Assembly (NCBI GenBank): GCA_958496175.1
Contig: OY292278.1
Location: 24,924,001 to 24,988,000, forward strand
Direction: 5' to 3'
DNA: 64,000 bases
Source of the DNA: Sisyra terminalis
Taxonomy: Eukaryota > Arthropoda > Insecta > Neuroptera > Sisyridae
Shown: one piece after another, positions 53,390-64,000 of the stretch
Numbering within the stretch: position 1 is the first letter of the stretch
How the letters are laid out: every line of letters begins with the position of its first letter
Translations under genes and position numbers: made by a program
The notes under the pieces: model-generated
The model's database searches: none
What the model was told of the DNA's origin: nothing
What the model saw: the letters and a program-made list of their open reading frames with translations, nothing else

Positions 53390-55110
53390 AAACTTCAGTC
53401 GCATTTTTTCCGAGAAAACGCTATGTTTTATCGAAACCAGGTTTGGAATTAATATCAGATAATGCATAATTGACATTTGAAGCTTCTTCAATTATTATTT
53501 TCTGCTCACATTTTTAATGTAATTCTAAAAATAATACTAATAGTATTTGAAATCTCTTTGTCTATCCGGCATGGATTTGGTATCAGTTGGAGAAATGAAA
53601 GTTATCAAATTGGAACTTAAAGAATAACTCATTTGGCGTTAATGAACATCTAATGCATTTAGATAAATATTGAAAATGCTTTTAGTAACAAATTTGCGTT
53701 GCTACCCTGTGCAACTCGAAAAGCAATACTAATTTGTATTTCTTCGGGTTTTGGGTCTTACCCTAACATAAAGATTTTGAATAAAAAATATTTGGTAATA
53801 TTTATACGTAAATAAGTCACTCTAATCATTAAATATCTTTAGTACCACTTTAAAATATCTTATAGGAAGATAAATGCCAATTGAATGACTAAGGATTTAA
53901 AAACGAATTTTTTTTCCGGTACACCAAATATTTTGAGGTGGATTATGTTTTGGTAATATTTTCTATACTATTTAGGAATCACTTTTGCACGTACTATAGT
54001 TCTATTACGTGTCAAAGTGGCTCTTTATAATATTTTTAACAGGGAATCAAAATCAATAGTTTTAGTACGAATTGAGTTACTTTAAAAATGGTTAAATTGG
54101 GGAAAGAGAATTGCAAAGTGGATAAAGTATCTATTCTTGCGATTACGAATACAAATATATTCCAGATTTCTCAATGACACCTAAGGAAGAGTAGAAGCAA
54201 ATATCCAAAAAAAAAATAATAAACATGAAAATGTTACTAAAAAACTAAATATGTATCCAACAAAAATTCCTAGAGAAACTGCTACCTGCTAACTATCGGA
54301 GATTACACTTGTGATAACTCCCAGTCTTAGTTTTTTCGATTTTCTCTTCAAATTCAGATATAAGTTTTTTCAGTTTATTAAATTTAATTATTTAATGCTT
54401 TTTGAGTTTTATGTTATTGGAAGATAGTTATTCACTTTACCCGACCACCATATCCCATATATTACCCAGACCGCGTGTAAAGTGAATATTATCACAATTT
54501 TTTTATTTTATTTTTTGTTACTAATTTAAGCTATGACTTAAATGACAATTATATGTGTGAAAGCAATTAATAAAGACTGATTAGAGATAACTGTGTTATT
54601 TTAATCTTTGATACTTTCTCTGATAAAGGCTTGAACATCTAAAGGTATTCATTTTACCCTAACTTTCCCTACATAAAATTGTTGTGGAAAAATATATATG
54701 CAGCATTTGTTTTCTTTCATAGCTTTCGAATACCAAATGCTTGTCAATTAATGGCGCGAGAATATCGATATTTCAATATTTGACAAGCATTGAAGTTTCG
54801 AAACCAAATCTAGCTTTTTCGTTAAATAATGTTTTCTCGAAAAATATGCGACCAACAATGCTGCTTCCTTCAGAGATCTGGAACGACAAGAAAACGTCAT
54901 TTAATGACGTAATAAAAATCTAAATTTCAGTATTTGTAGGAAAGCTCTAAATGTCAAATTAGCATAACATAGAATTTTTCTGGTAAATTTTCGAGAGAGA
55001 ATTTCGTTCCGGAACTCTTGAACGATAAAAAACATCATTTAGTTCTTTAGTTGTTTTATTCTTCAAAAGTGTTATGCTAACTTGATGGGCGTGCAAAAAC
55101 AACATGTTGT
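53390..55110 (+). repeat. R3-family fragments in AT-rich DNA
   Basis: Three R3 pieces: 53400-53440 (GCATTTTTTCCGAGAAAACGC), 54825-54925 (TTTTCTCGAAAAATATGCGA, GAGATCTGGAACGACAAGAA) and 54955-55105 (GGAACTCTTGAACGATAAAA, AAAGTGTTATGCTAACTTGA, TGGGCG). The last two are side-by-side copies. The 60-codon frame at 54741-54923 is inside R3. Between 53440 and 54700 nothing is recognised. Confidence 0.45.
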
Positions 55111-55117
55111 CCTAATA

Positions 55118-55544
55118 TACTAATACAGGGATGGCGAAATTGTAGCACACGTGTCAGAGGTTGCATGTATTAAAAATTCGCTGGCACGCTAAAATTTATT
55201 GTGGATTCACGTTAGTAGATACATGCTAGCGTGTTTTGCTTCCAGAGAAAGAAAAACATAAAGACGACATACCTATTTATAGTACGCCTACTACAAAATT
55301 TTAGTTTTGAGAGGAGAAGTTAACACTTTGACACGTACTTAATTAAATTTTCAAAGTTCCATTAAATAAACTGTACAAAAACACATTTGTATCCTTTCCA
55401 TTCCAACCCCTTCACACTTTTGTTTTTATTTTATTTGTAATATTTTTTTAATATTAACTATAGCTAATAGGTCAGCCAATTTATCAAATTGGATTGTATT
55501 TTTTGGCCCGCATACTGCTTGGTTTTGACAGTCCTGCACTTATA
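55118..55544. mobile_element. hAT-type element, 411 bp
   Basis: The unit 55126-55536 starts CAGGGATGGCGAAATTGTAG and its reverse starts CAGGACTGTCAAAACCAAGC, giving a CAGG...GTCAAA-type inverted end. Flanks TACTAATA (55118-55125) and CACTTATA (55537-55544) agree at 6 of 8. No transposase coding. It is inserted just past the R3 copies. Confidence 0.65.
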
Positions 55545-55630
55545 TATCGCAATTAATTAAACCACTCTTGGATTAAGTGGAAATATATAGACAAATATGA
55601 TGAAAACCACTAAGAATAAAAAAGTGTTTA

Positions 55631-57095
55631 GCTACAATCAGAGCTATTAGAAGAAGATAAAGTCTTGGTTACTTTAGAGTAAGTTAGTTACTTATATTAA
55701 TTATTTAGTTACGTATACTAACTTTTAAAAATTTAAAAAATTAAACTCTAAATGAAATTCTAAATGAAATCCAAAAAATATATGAAAACATCTTAATTCC
55801 TAAAGTTAGTTTAAGTAAAAGTTAAAGTATCTAAGTTACGGTAAATAATCTTTATTATTTGCAAAAAAGCAACTAGTATCGTAGATAAGTTTTAAATATA
55901 ATTATATCTTGTAACTTAAAGTAGGTACCGACAAGTATCCTAAGACAACAAAAATTCGTTAAAAATTAAGTATGTAGTAAACAATAGAATGACGCAATAC
56001 CTGGTAGTATAAAATAATGTTTTGGATTTTTTTAATTTTGACAAATTTGAACTGTTTAATTTTTATTTATCTTAAACTTGTTTTAGATATGTATTGATAT
56101 TTTAATATATTTTTATTTCATTTAAAGTTTTATTTTATTTATTTCTTAAAAATTAAATATATACCTTTTCTTATTAACAGGGCTATCAAAAATAATTTGG
56201 GAACGTATCTAGATGCATAAGTTACTTGTTTATAAATTATTTAGTCACTTTAGGTGTCTAACTACTCTTAAAAAAACGAACTTAAATATTTATTTTATGA
56301 CACTAATTTCAAAGATACTTTAAAATATACTTTTCTAGTTGCTTTATATGTTTGTATATTTATAAGTTTCGCAACGTGTTAGGTATAGTTGTTATGTAAT
56401 CAGGTATTATATTTCTTATCTTTATTAGTTGAGGAAAAAGAATAGTTTTTATATCTAATTCCTTATAAACACAACGTACTTTAAAAACAATAGAAAAATA
56501 TAAAAGAAAAATACTATTGAATGAAGCAAAATAAAATTCTGTATTTAATATCGCGGTATTTAAGTGATCAAGTTACTTTTCTGTATCAAAGATACTTTTT
56601 AGGTTGCAAGATACACTTTCTTTTAAAAATTATTTAAGATATAAATTACTTTTTGTCAAAAAGAAAGGAACTAAGATACAGTATCTTAAATACTATAAAG
56701 TATCTAATAAATAAAATACTTTTTTTCTGGCAGCTTTGAATATTAATCTTCTATTGTTTTTTTAAGTGTGTTGTTTTTACAGGAGATTAAACATCTTACG
56801 TTATTTTTTCCTAAATTAATAAAAATAAGAAATATTATTACCAGATTACCTATCCACTTTATTTAATACGTTACAAAACTTAGAACATCCATGGTATACA
56901 AAGTAACTAAAAAAGCTTCTTAAAAGTAGCTTTAGATAAGTATTTAAGTTCCTTTTTCATAAGAGTAGCGAAATGCCGTATGTAACTTCAGATACTTTTT
57001 AAAATTTAACTTATGTTTAGATACTTTCTTGGTTCTAGATACTTTCCAAAGATATCTTTGACTACTTTGGTTACATTCCAAGCTGTGACTACATC
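55631..57095. mobile_element. Probable hAT-type element built of AAGTTACTT / GATACTTT words
   Basis: About 1.45 kb contains dozens of diverged AAGTAACTA, AAGTTACTT and GATACTTT words in both orientations, densest in 55660-55860 and 56540-57080. The start CAGAGCTATTAGAAGAAG (55639) and the reversed end CACAGCTTGGAATGTAACC (57087) share CA.AGCT; flanks GCTACAAT and ACTACATC agree at 5 of 8. An inner CTGGCAGCTTTG (56727-56738) is also a possible terminus, so two nested elements cannot be excluded. No intact coding sequence. Confidence 0.5.
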
Positions 57096-57309
57096 TGGTA
57101 CGTGTGATTGCCTATAAAAGAGCTTTTATCTCTTCGCCATTGTTAAGCGAAAGATTTTGGAAAGAATTTGTGACTAATTATAGCGGAAATAAAAAAATGT
57201 ATAGTTGGTATTCATATTTAACTTAATTATCAGATTATGTTTTATTCGTCAACTGGTAAAGTAATACGAACCAGAATATTACAACGAAGATGTTACATTT
57301 CAAGTGTTA

Positions 57310-57375
57310 GCTTTACATATAGCCTGAAGAAGTTGAAAAATTATTGAACGAAGCGTTCCGAAATTTGAAAAATTA
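57310..57375 (+). repeat. Degenerate hammerhead-like remnant
   Basis: AGCCTGAAGAAGTTGAAAAA, then TTGAACGAAGCGTTCCG, has the CTGANGA, stem, CGAA(A/G)CG order of Penelope-type arms. The GAAA core is GAAG and stem II is poor. There is no inverted partner. Chance resemblance is possible. Confidence 0.25.
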
Positions 57376-60300
57376 ACATAAAATTATTCCGTATCCAAGA
57401 CATTTAAAAAAAATCAAAATACAAATGATAACAAACAAAAATTTGGTAAAAAAATCAAATGTTCGAAGTTCTGAATTATGCGATTTAGCGATTCTTTTCT
57501 TAAACATGAAGAAAATAACGAAGATAAGAAAATTAGACATTTTTTAAAGAAATTCAAAAAAAAAATTTTTTATTTTTGTTTTTTAGTTCAATGTAATTTT
57601 ATTAATCCAATAAATTTTTGATAAAGTTAAAAACTTTTGGTTTTTTACTTGTCACAAAACTTCTATTCTTTCGCAAGAAACGTCGCAATAAAAAGATTTC
57701 TTGATACGTTAATCCTCTTTCCAAAGTACAAATCACATAATAAAGTACTTATTCGATTCGTTAACTGCACTACGATTCGTTAAATTGTAATAAAAAAGCT
57801 TAAAATTTTGTCCCTCCGCTCATCTGTCAATATGTCATTGTCATTACTCAGAAATTGGTGAAAATTGGAAAAACTTTAACGAAGAAATTTGGAATGTAAA
57901 TTTACGCATTATATAAATCGTTACAAAATGATTTCATAAGACTTAAAAAAGTTAGAAAGCATCTAATAATATAATAATGGAATAACTTATACTTTTTGTA
58001 GAAAAATTTACAAAGCTCGGTTGTAAAAAGTGTTGAAAGCTCATTTTATCCAAGTCGTTTTTAAACCCAGATCGATGAAGTTTGAATTGATTTTATTACG
58101 AGTACAATTTGAATAATTTTGATGAGATTTTTCTAAAATGATCAAATCATATGTCAAAATCAAATCCAATTTAAATTCAATTCAATATATTAAATTCTCG
58201 TCATTTATAAACCTCAAAATTTTAAAAGTTGTAAATAAAGTATATGATTTTTTTACAAAGAAAATTTTGTATTTGGTGTGTTTCAAAGGAAACTTTTGTA
58301 GCTGCGATAAGTTTAAACTTTTGTGTATAATAATATATCATTTAGTATAGTTAATTTTTAATAAGACATACATATTATTTTTATTAGATTTGTTCTTCTT
58401 AAATATCAACAACCAAAAAGCAATTATAATTTTTGATGATTATTTAATTTCCTCATAATTATAAGTGATGCAAAATTGGAATTTAATAATTATGAAACTG
58501 CAGTAAATAAATAGATGTTTAATTATTTTTTTTTTAATTTGGTGCTTTAATTAAAAGCTCTCGAGGCACGTATTATGTTTTAAAATTGAAAAATTTACTC
58601 TTTGAAAATTGAAAAATTAAATACTTTACCTTAATGCTTATAACAAGTAATCAAGAGTTTACACTAATTAAAGGCATCATGTAATTAACTTAAATCTTAC
58701 CTTGACAATTACAAACGAATCGAATCAACACACCAACTAATAAAAAATTATTCCAAAATTCATTTTTAACCAAAAACCAACTTCAAAAAGTCTATGAACT
58801 TGAAAACTTTTCCACCACTTTTGGAGCGTTTCAACAATCAGAGACTTTCAGAAACAAAGGTAAACTTTTCAGAAACTAACTTTATTATAAGTATAAGCAC
58901 ATTTTTGTTTAAAACTGCACAGTTATGAATAATTGTTACACGAAAAACTTTTCTTAGTTACACTACTTGGAAAAATATTCGACCGGTGTTACAATATAGT
59001 TGGTTAGGTTTTACGATATGTACGTTCCGTTTTCGACTGACGCATATTTTTACGCGGCAAGTTGAAAAGGGATGTTGGAGGCGGCGCAGAAATTGTTTGT
59101 CCTGTGTTGATAACATTTGAGAGAGAAAAGCTTATTGGGAAATTGTGAAAAACATATATTACATTATACCTGCGAGATACTCACGAAGAGAATGTCATAT
59201 TCTAATGATTACCATTACATTAATTGGTAAGGATATTATAGTGCTATGATTATAACTTAGAACGAATACAATTTAAGGACTTATAAAATCTTTGAAATGG
59301 AGTTGAGAAATAATTTTCATTTATTTTATTTTTTTCTCAGAAAAGCTCCATAAACTTTTTCCGTAGTTTAATTTCGCTGTAAAGATTAGACTATAGATAC
59401 AAAGAAAATCACATGCTGATTACTTTATCTGACTCAACTTAAATTATGGACAATATGATATTTGTTTTATCCTCAATCTAAAGAACACCGGCGAAATGTT
59501 ATCATATCTGATTTTAATATTTTTTTTAAATTCGCATGGTAGATAAATATGACCTTGACGATCATTGTTATGGATTCAAAATATCGCTGGTTTATATGTT
59601 TAAGTAGATAGTAATCTTTTTAATGAAGCAAAATAAATAGAGTTCTGTAAAACAAGCGTGTAGAGGAAACTTGAATATTTCATTGTAAACTTGAATAGGT
59701 ACTTCTTTAAGGATGTTACGGAGGTATGTCAAAATGCTACCAAACAACTAAAAAATTTAGAAGAATGTTTCTTTTTTAATGCTAAAGCACCTGTGAAAAT
59801 TATAAAGCGATTGACTAAGTCGTTAAAAAGTTACTGTAATTTAAAAATACTATGTTTTTACACGTAATCTTATGGAGATTTGGTAATCGAACCGACTAAA
59901 TTAATTTTTATTAGAAAAAAAAATGCTACTGGGCATCCCAATCCTTCATAACATGTAATTTAAACTTTAGAAAACTAATTTGCATAAGTTTATTTTAATT
60001 CACTATAAGATTTTTAAGAAAAAATTAAAAACAGGCTGAAAACATGCTTTTTACTTTACAAATTAATAAGTGCACAAGAAAGCGTGCAACTCAGTTGTCA
60101 GCTGAGAACTATCGTCCTGTATATAGTATAAGCAATGATTTTACAATTGGTCAGACAAAACGAGACCCCTAATTTGTCTTTGCCTCATTCACGAGTACAT
60201 AGTATAATACGGAGAAGGATGAAGTATGTCAAATAATTTATTTCCGATTTTCCTTTTGTCTTTTTGTCTCTAACTGTACCTCCATAACAGCCTTAATTTT

Positions 60301-60779
60301 GATAATGATAAGAAAATTGGTTTTACTGTTATAAAAGTCAACATTCCAACCAAAATTTCGCATGGTAAAACTAATACACTTGATTTTACAGAACACGAAA
60401 AATTAGTCAATCAACCCAATATTCAGGGTAGGTTGACTATGTATAATAATAGTAGGAACAGGTTGGCTTAAATAGTAGTAGGTAAGTGTTAAATTTAAAT
60501 ACAAAAGTGGCAAAAAACTATTTCATTTTAACAATTAAAAATTGAAAATTTATTTTTTACCTTAAAGTGTGTTTATTTAATTTGCACGTGGATTACAAAA
60601 AAAAAATCATATTGTCAATATTTTTTCAGCAAAAAATTTTCAATTTTTTCAATATCAGGACCCTCAACTGTATCTTGATTGTGTATTTCGATGATGTCTC
60701 GTTAAAAGCGCCCCGACGTAAGCGTTATCAACAAGTGCGCTTCCCGGAACTGCCCTCTATTTAATTCATGATTTACAAC
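57376..60779. other. Long AT-rich stretch, one exon-like frame
   Basis: A plus frame from about 58706 contains NQLQKVYELENFSTTFGAFQ then QSETFRNK. It is followed at 58860 by GTAAAC after AAAG, a fair splice donor; unspliced, it stops 7 codons on. This may be an exon fragment or chance. GC-containing patch 59020-59090 (GACGCATATTTTTACGCGGC) has no frame. Frames at 58138 and 60567 show no motif. Nothing else is recognised. Confidence 0.4.
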
Positions 60780-61520
60780 TTTTTTTTTAATTATTATTGA
60801 CCGCCGTTTTTTCACTACTAGGGTTTATATCTAAATATATAAATATTAAATTGATTTGTGTATGCTTCCCAAAACTCAAAAAGTTCTGCATTAATCGTTT
60901 TGAAATTTTATACACAATGTTGTATTCATATACGTGCATGTTTTTATTAAACTAGAGTACTCAATAAAGTCTTACATCAACAGCGAAAGATTCAACGGCT
61001 TGTCAAGGGAGGTTTTTTATCGTTATTTTAGCGATAAAATTGATTTCTTTAGAAACATACCGATTTATCTCAAACTTAATTGAAAAATATATATTCTAGG
61101 TATAAGTTACAATAAGTACAACAGAGGATGCTGCAGGATGCTAAAGGTGGTGTTTTTAATGTTTCCTAGACATGCTTTTATTAAATTATTCCTTTTTCAT
61201 TCAGAATTATAGGGATGAATCGAAGCAAAGTAAAATTGATTGCATTTCATTATTTTTTGGGTAGAAATTATTAATCAAAAAAATATTTTTGGTTTTGTCG
61301 GTTTCAATTTGTAGAGTAATTAGTGATTAATTTCAATAATCAGGAGCAATAAATCTTATAAGCCTTAAATGTAAACGCAAAAAAAAACATACCTTAGCAC
61401 AATGATATATTAAATACTATGCATTTAACATATTTATTTATTTATTTTTTTTGTATAAAATATAAACAAAATTCAATTTATTTATTATCATCCATTATAA
61501 TATGCCGGGTTCAGCTAGTT
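60780..61520 (-). mobile_element. SINE stub and an old interspersed-element copy on the minus strand
   Basis: 60780-60822 (TTTTTTTTAATTATTATTGA, CCGCCGTTTTTTCACTAC) is the 3' end of the SINE family only. From there to 61520 runs an element whose start, on the minus strand, is ACTAGCTGAACCCGGCATAT, the same kind of terminus as at 33691. The interior is AT-rich with no coding. Confidence 0.5.
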
Positions 61521-61740
61521 TATAATATTTATCAGATAAGTTAAGTTTTTTATATATACATGTTTTATATATATATATATACATATAGGTATACATGAAC
61601 TACATAATTTTAGTATAATACTGAACTATTATTTGCATACCATCTATTCTGCTGCTAAAAACTTCAAAACAATATTTATTACTATATACTTATCTCTATA
61701 TACTAAATACTATACTTATCTCTAACTCAAAAATACTAAA
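61521..61740. repeat. TATA-rich simple sequence
   Basis: Short (TA)n runs and CTATACTTATCTCTA words recur (ACTATATACTTATCTCTATA, ACTATACTTATCTCTAACTC). It is low complexity, with nothing else visible. Confidence 0.5.
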
Positions 61741-61845
61741 TTTTTATTATCTCTAGCGCTTTTGTTGGGAAACGTAATAGTTGGTAGCGCTTATTTCGGA
61801 GAGCTTTTAACGTGACCGCTTATGTCGGGGTTCCTTCAATTGATA
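61741..61845 (+). repeat. Three spaced near-repeats of AGCGCTT..T.GG
   Basis: CTAGCGCTTTTGTTGGGAAA, GTAGCGCTTATTTCGGAGAG and TGACCGCTTATGTCGGGGTT occur about 38 bp apart within CpG-containing DNA. They may be decayed tandem repeats or transposase-binding-type repeats next to the hAT MITE at 61916. Confidence 0.45.
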
Positions 61846-61907
61846 TATGGAAATCATGATTACCCGATAATAAATCAATAAGTTTGTTTTTACGACAGGT
61901 TGCATAA

Positions 61908-62098
61908 ATTTAGCACAACGGTCGTCAAAAAGGTGGTCCGCGAGAAAATTTCGTTGTTCCGCTGAGAAATATGAAATATACTTATTGCAATATACTCGTA
62001 TACAGCACAGAAGAAATCCTATTGGCGATTCGCGAGATTCAAATTATGAATTAAGTGGTCCGTGAAATCAATAAGTTTGGCGACCATTGGTTTTGCAT
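61908..62098. mobile_element. hAT-type MITE, 175 bp
   Basis: The unit 61916-62090 starts CAACGGTCGTCAAAAAGGTG and its reverse starts CAATGGTCGCCAAACTTATT. GGTCCGCGAG and its mirror CACGGACCACTT lie within the ends. Flanks ATTTAGCA (61908-61915) and GTTTTGCA (62091-62098) agree at 6 of 8. No coding. Confidence 0.65.
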
Positions 62099-62492
62099 AT
62101 TCTAAAATTAACTAGTCAACCAGCCCCAAAACAAATAGATCAACGAATCCCAGACGACATTTTTTTTTTCACGTTGTTTGACCTTAAGAAAAGTACTGAA
62201 TCTGTATTAAAGCTATGGAATCCAAAGGTACTGTATCGAACTTACAAATGAATCAAATTTCCGGTAATATTTCATGAAATCGGAGGTATTAAAACAAAAA
62301 AGTTATATGAAAAAGTTACATTCATGCATTATTTATCGAAATGAAAGCACAGCTTTCATTACCATGAGTATGAGTAACGTCGCGATCTGTATAATTAAGG
62401 GGAGGCATCAAGACGAACTCCTGGTCTTAGTTACATTTTGTTACACTCGTATTTTAGATTAATTATTAAAAGTTAGTCCACCTATTCCTTTA

Positions 62493-62518
62493 GCCAGCCA
62501 GCCAGCCAGCCAGCCAGC
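62493..62518 (+). repeat. (CCAG)n microsatellite
   Basis: Six and a half uninterrupted copies of the tetramer GCCA, unusual in such AT-rich DNA. It follows a 62-codon frame (62274-62462) with no recognised domain. Confidence 0.9.
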
Positions 62519-64000
62519 TTCGGTCTCGCTTACTGATGAATAATATTTATCATTATAAAAGTACAGTAAGATGTATATTCGCTAGATTAAAAAATTAATG
62601 TACGACCCATATCCAATTTACGCATTTATATCAATTAATGCATTTTTGCAAAATGTACTTTTTCTTTAAACTGCATTTTCTCGAAGAATATGCGAGCGAC
62701 ATTGTTTTTTCTTTCAAATCTCTGAAGCTATAAAATCACCACGTACTGGTGAAAATAAGTCGAAATTTTATAAAAAAGAATAAAAAGTAAGTATAAAAAA
62801 CGTTATTTATATTAGTATAAAGTAATAAATGTTTCCAGAGCTAGAAACAAACTTTTTTATAATACAAGCTCTTAAAGTATTCGTCTTACAGTTGCACGTA
62901 ATCGTTAGATTAATGAAGAAATACATTTCTTAAATAATTTAAATAGGTAATTAATGAACTTGACGACTACATGTTACAGATGTTACAGCTTTAGATTCTC
63001 CATAAAAACCTAGCAAAATTATTCAAGCTGAGTCAAATATGAGCTAATACCTATAAATCAACGCAGCCTTAAAAACATTTAACAAAATTTCTAAAGTATT
63101 TGTTTTTAAAAGTGAACAAAAAGTTCTACAACTACAAGTAAATGTCTTTTGAAATTTAACTTTGCTTAACAATTACAGTTTCATAAAGTATAATTTCCGT
63201 ATTTTCTTTTTAGAAACTTGCCTGCCATCTAGAGTAAAATGAATGAAAAGTTACTGATTCGATAAATTAAGTATTACACCTAACTTACCAACATTGAATC
63301 TTATTTGAACATTGAATTTAAACCATTTAAACTTTTTAAAGATTAAACTTTTAAATAAATTATTTAAGTCTTCATGGTTTTATGTAGTATAATAGGCATA
63401 ATAGGTACAATAATTAAGGATTTTGTCTAAGCTATATTTAATTTTTAGAGAATCTTTTGAAAATATTTGGCAAATCTATGTTATTGTGTGCCCGAATCTC
63501 TGGCCAAGTGGCATTCGATTTAAAACCGAATAAATTTTAAACTATTCTTTTTTCATTGTTTTATTTGTACGCAATAACTATTTGAACAATATTTTCTTAA
63601 TTAAGAACATACATTTTTAAGTCTTTAATTTTTTAAGCAAAGAGAATGCTTGTAAATGAATTACAAAATTAATTTTTCTCATTGCATCACAGAATTAATT
63701 TGTCTCTATAAACAATTAATCGTTTATAACAATTATTAGAATAGAATAGTAGTCCCTACCAGTGGGCGTCATGGTGCTCGCCGTTGGGTTACTATATGAT
63801 AAAAATTTTAGAGCTCTTAACTTTTTTTTATTACTATCAATTCGCAACAATAAATTTATTTTGATAAATAAATATTGCTCGTCATTCGGCTGACATTCTA
63901 GAAATCCTAGCCTTGTTAAAAAGAGGCATTTAAATTGTTCAAAACCCCATTAGTAGTCATTAGAAGTCATTTAAAGTTATTTTAAGATATTTTAAATGTA
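62519..64000. other. AT-rich stretch with an R3 fragment and a possible hAT end
   Basis: 62675-62730 (CATTTTCTCGAAGAATATGC, GAGCGACATT) is an R3 piece. At 63760 CAGTGGGCGTCATGGTGCTC could be the left end of a hAT-type element running beyond the window; its other end is not visible. No gene is recognised. Confidence 0.4.

Noticed and set aside
1..64000. CRISPR array, bacterial operon or prophage content
   Set aside because: There are no regularly spaced identical repeats, no ribosome-binding-site-led gene runs and no long frames; the sequence is eukaryotic non-coding DNA.

Overview
This looks like non-coding, repeat-dense nuclear DNA from an animal, most likely an insect. It is strongly AT-rich. 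I find no complete protein-coding gene, no bacterial-type operon and no long uninterrupted reading frame; the longest is 143 codons and has no recognisable domain. The insect assignment rests on four things: the transposon mix, a TATA plus TCAGT promoter pair in an LTR, TATCGATA motifs, and short coding islands with GT splice donors. I cannot name the species.

The most notable content is three fold-back elements at 3.3-4.0 kb (A), 46.4-46.9 kb (B) and 50.0-50.4 kb (C). Each has long inverted arms and carries a hammerhead-ribozyme-like motif in the arm: a CTGANGA core, a stem II hairpin, GAAA, a palindromic stem III (ACGCGT or ACGT) and a short stem I. Elements A and C are also flanked by 13-bp and 16-bp direct repeats and have a one-sided tail of 31-39 bp. 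This is the signature of non-autonomous Penelope-like retroelements with terminal repeats in inverted orientation. The element A right-arm ribozyme has a 7-bp stem I and an intact core.

Other mobile DNA: a tRNA-derived SINE family (7.4, 28.8 and 52.9 kb, and a stub at 60.8 kb); an LTR family (8.8-9.3, 11.9 and 39.5-40.0 kb) whose best copy has a heat-shock-element-like site upstream of TATA; a degenerate RNase-H-bearing LINE tail (29.5-30.05 kb); several hAT-type elements with 8-bp duplications; one TTAA-flanked piggyBac-like element (44.1-44.65 kb); a 229-bp long-TIR MITE family (6.2, 15.8 and 47.9 kb); and a long unclassified interspersed element (33.7-36.7 kb).

Four old dispersed families make up much of the rest. 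R1 is about 570 bp with a conserved TGACGTCA palindrome. R2 is about 1 kb. R3 and R4 are shorter.

Short coding-like islands stand out by base composition: 16.09-16.29, 17.19-17.39, 24.62-24.73, 42.6-42.88 and 44.79-45.1 kb. All are broken or partial and are probably transposon-derived or single exons. One spot at 20.41-20.54 kb has an ETS-like motif, an ATG and a consensus splice donor, and could be the first exon of a real host gene. A THAP-like N-terminus at 33.62 kb is cut off by microsatellite and element sequence.
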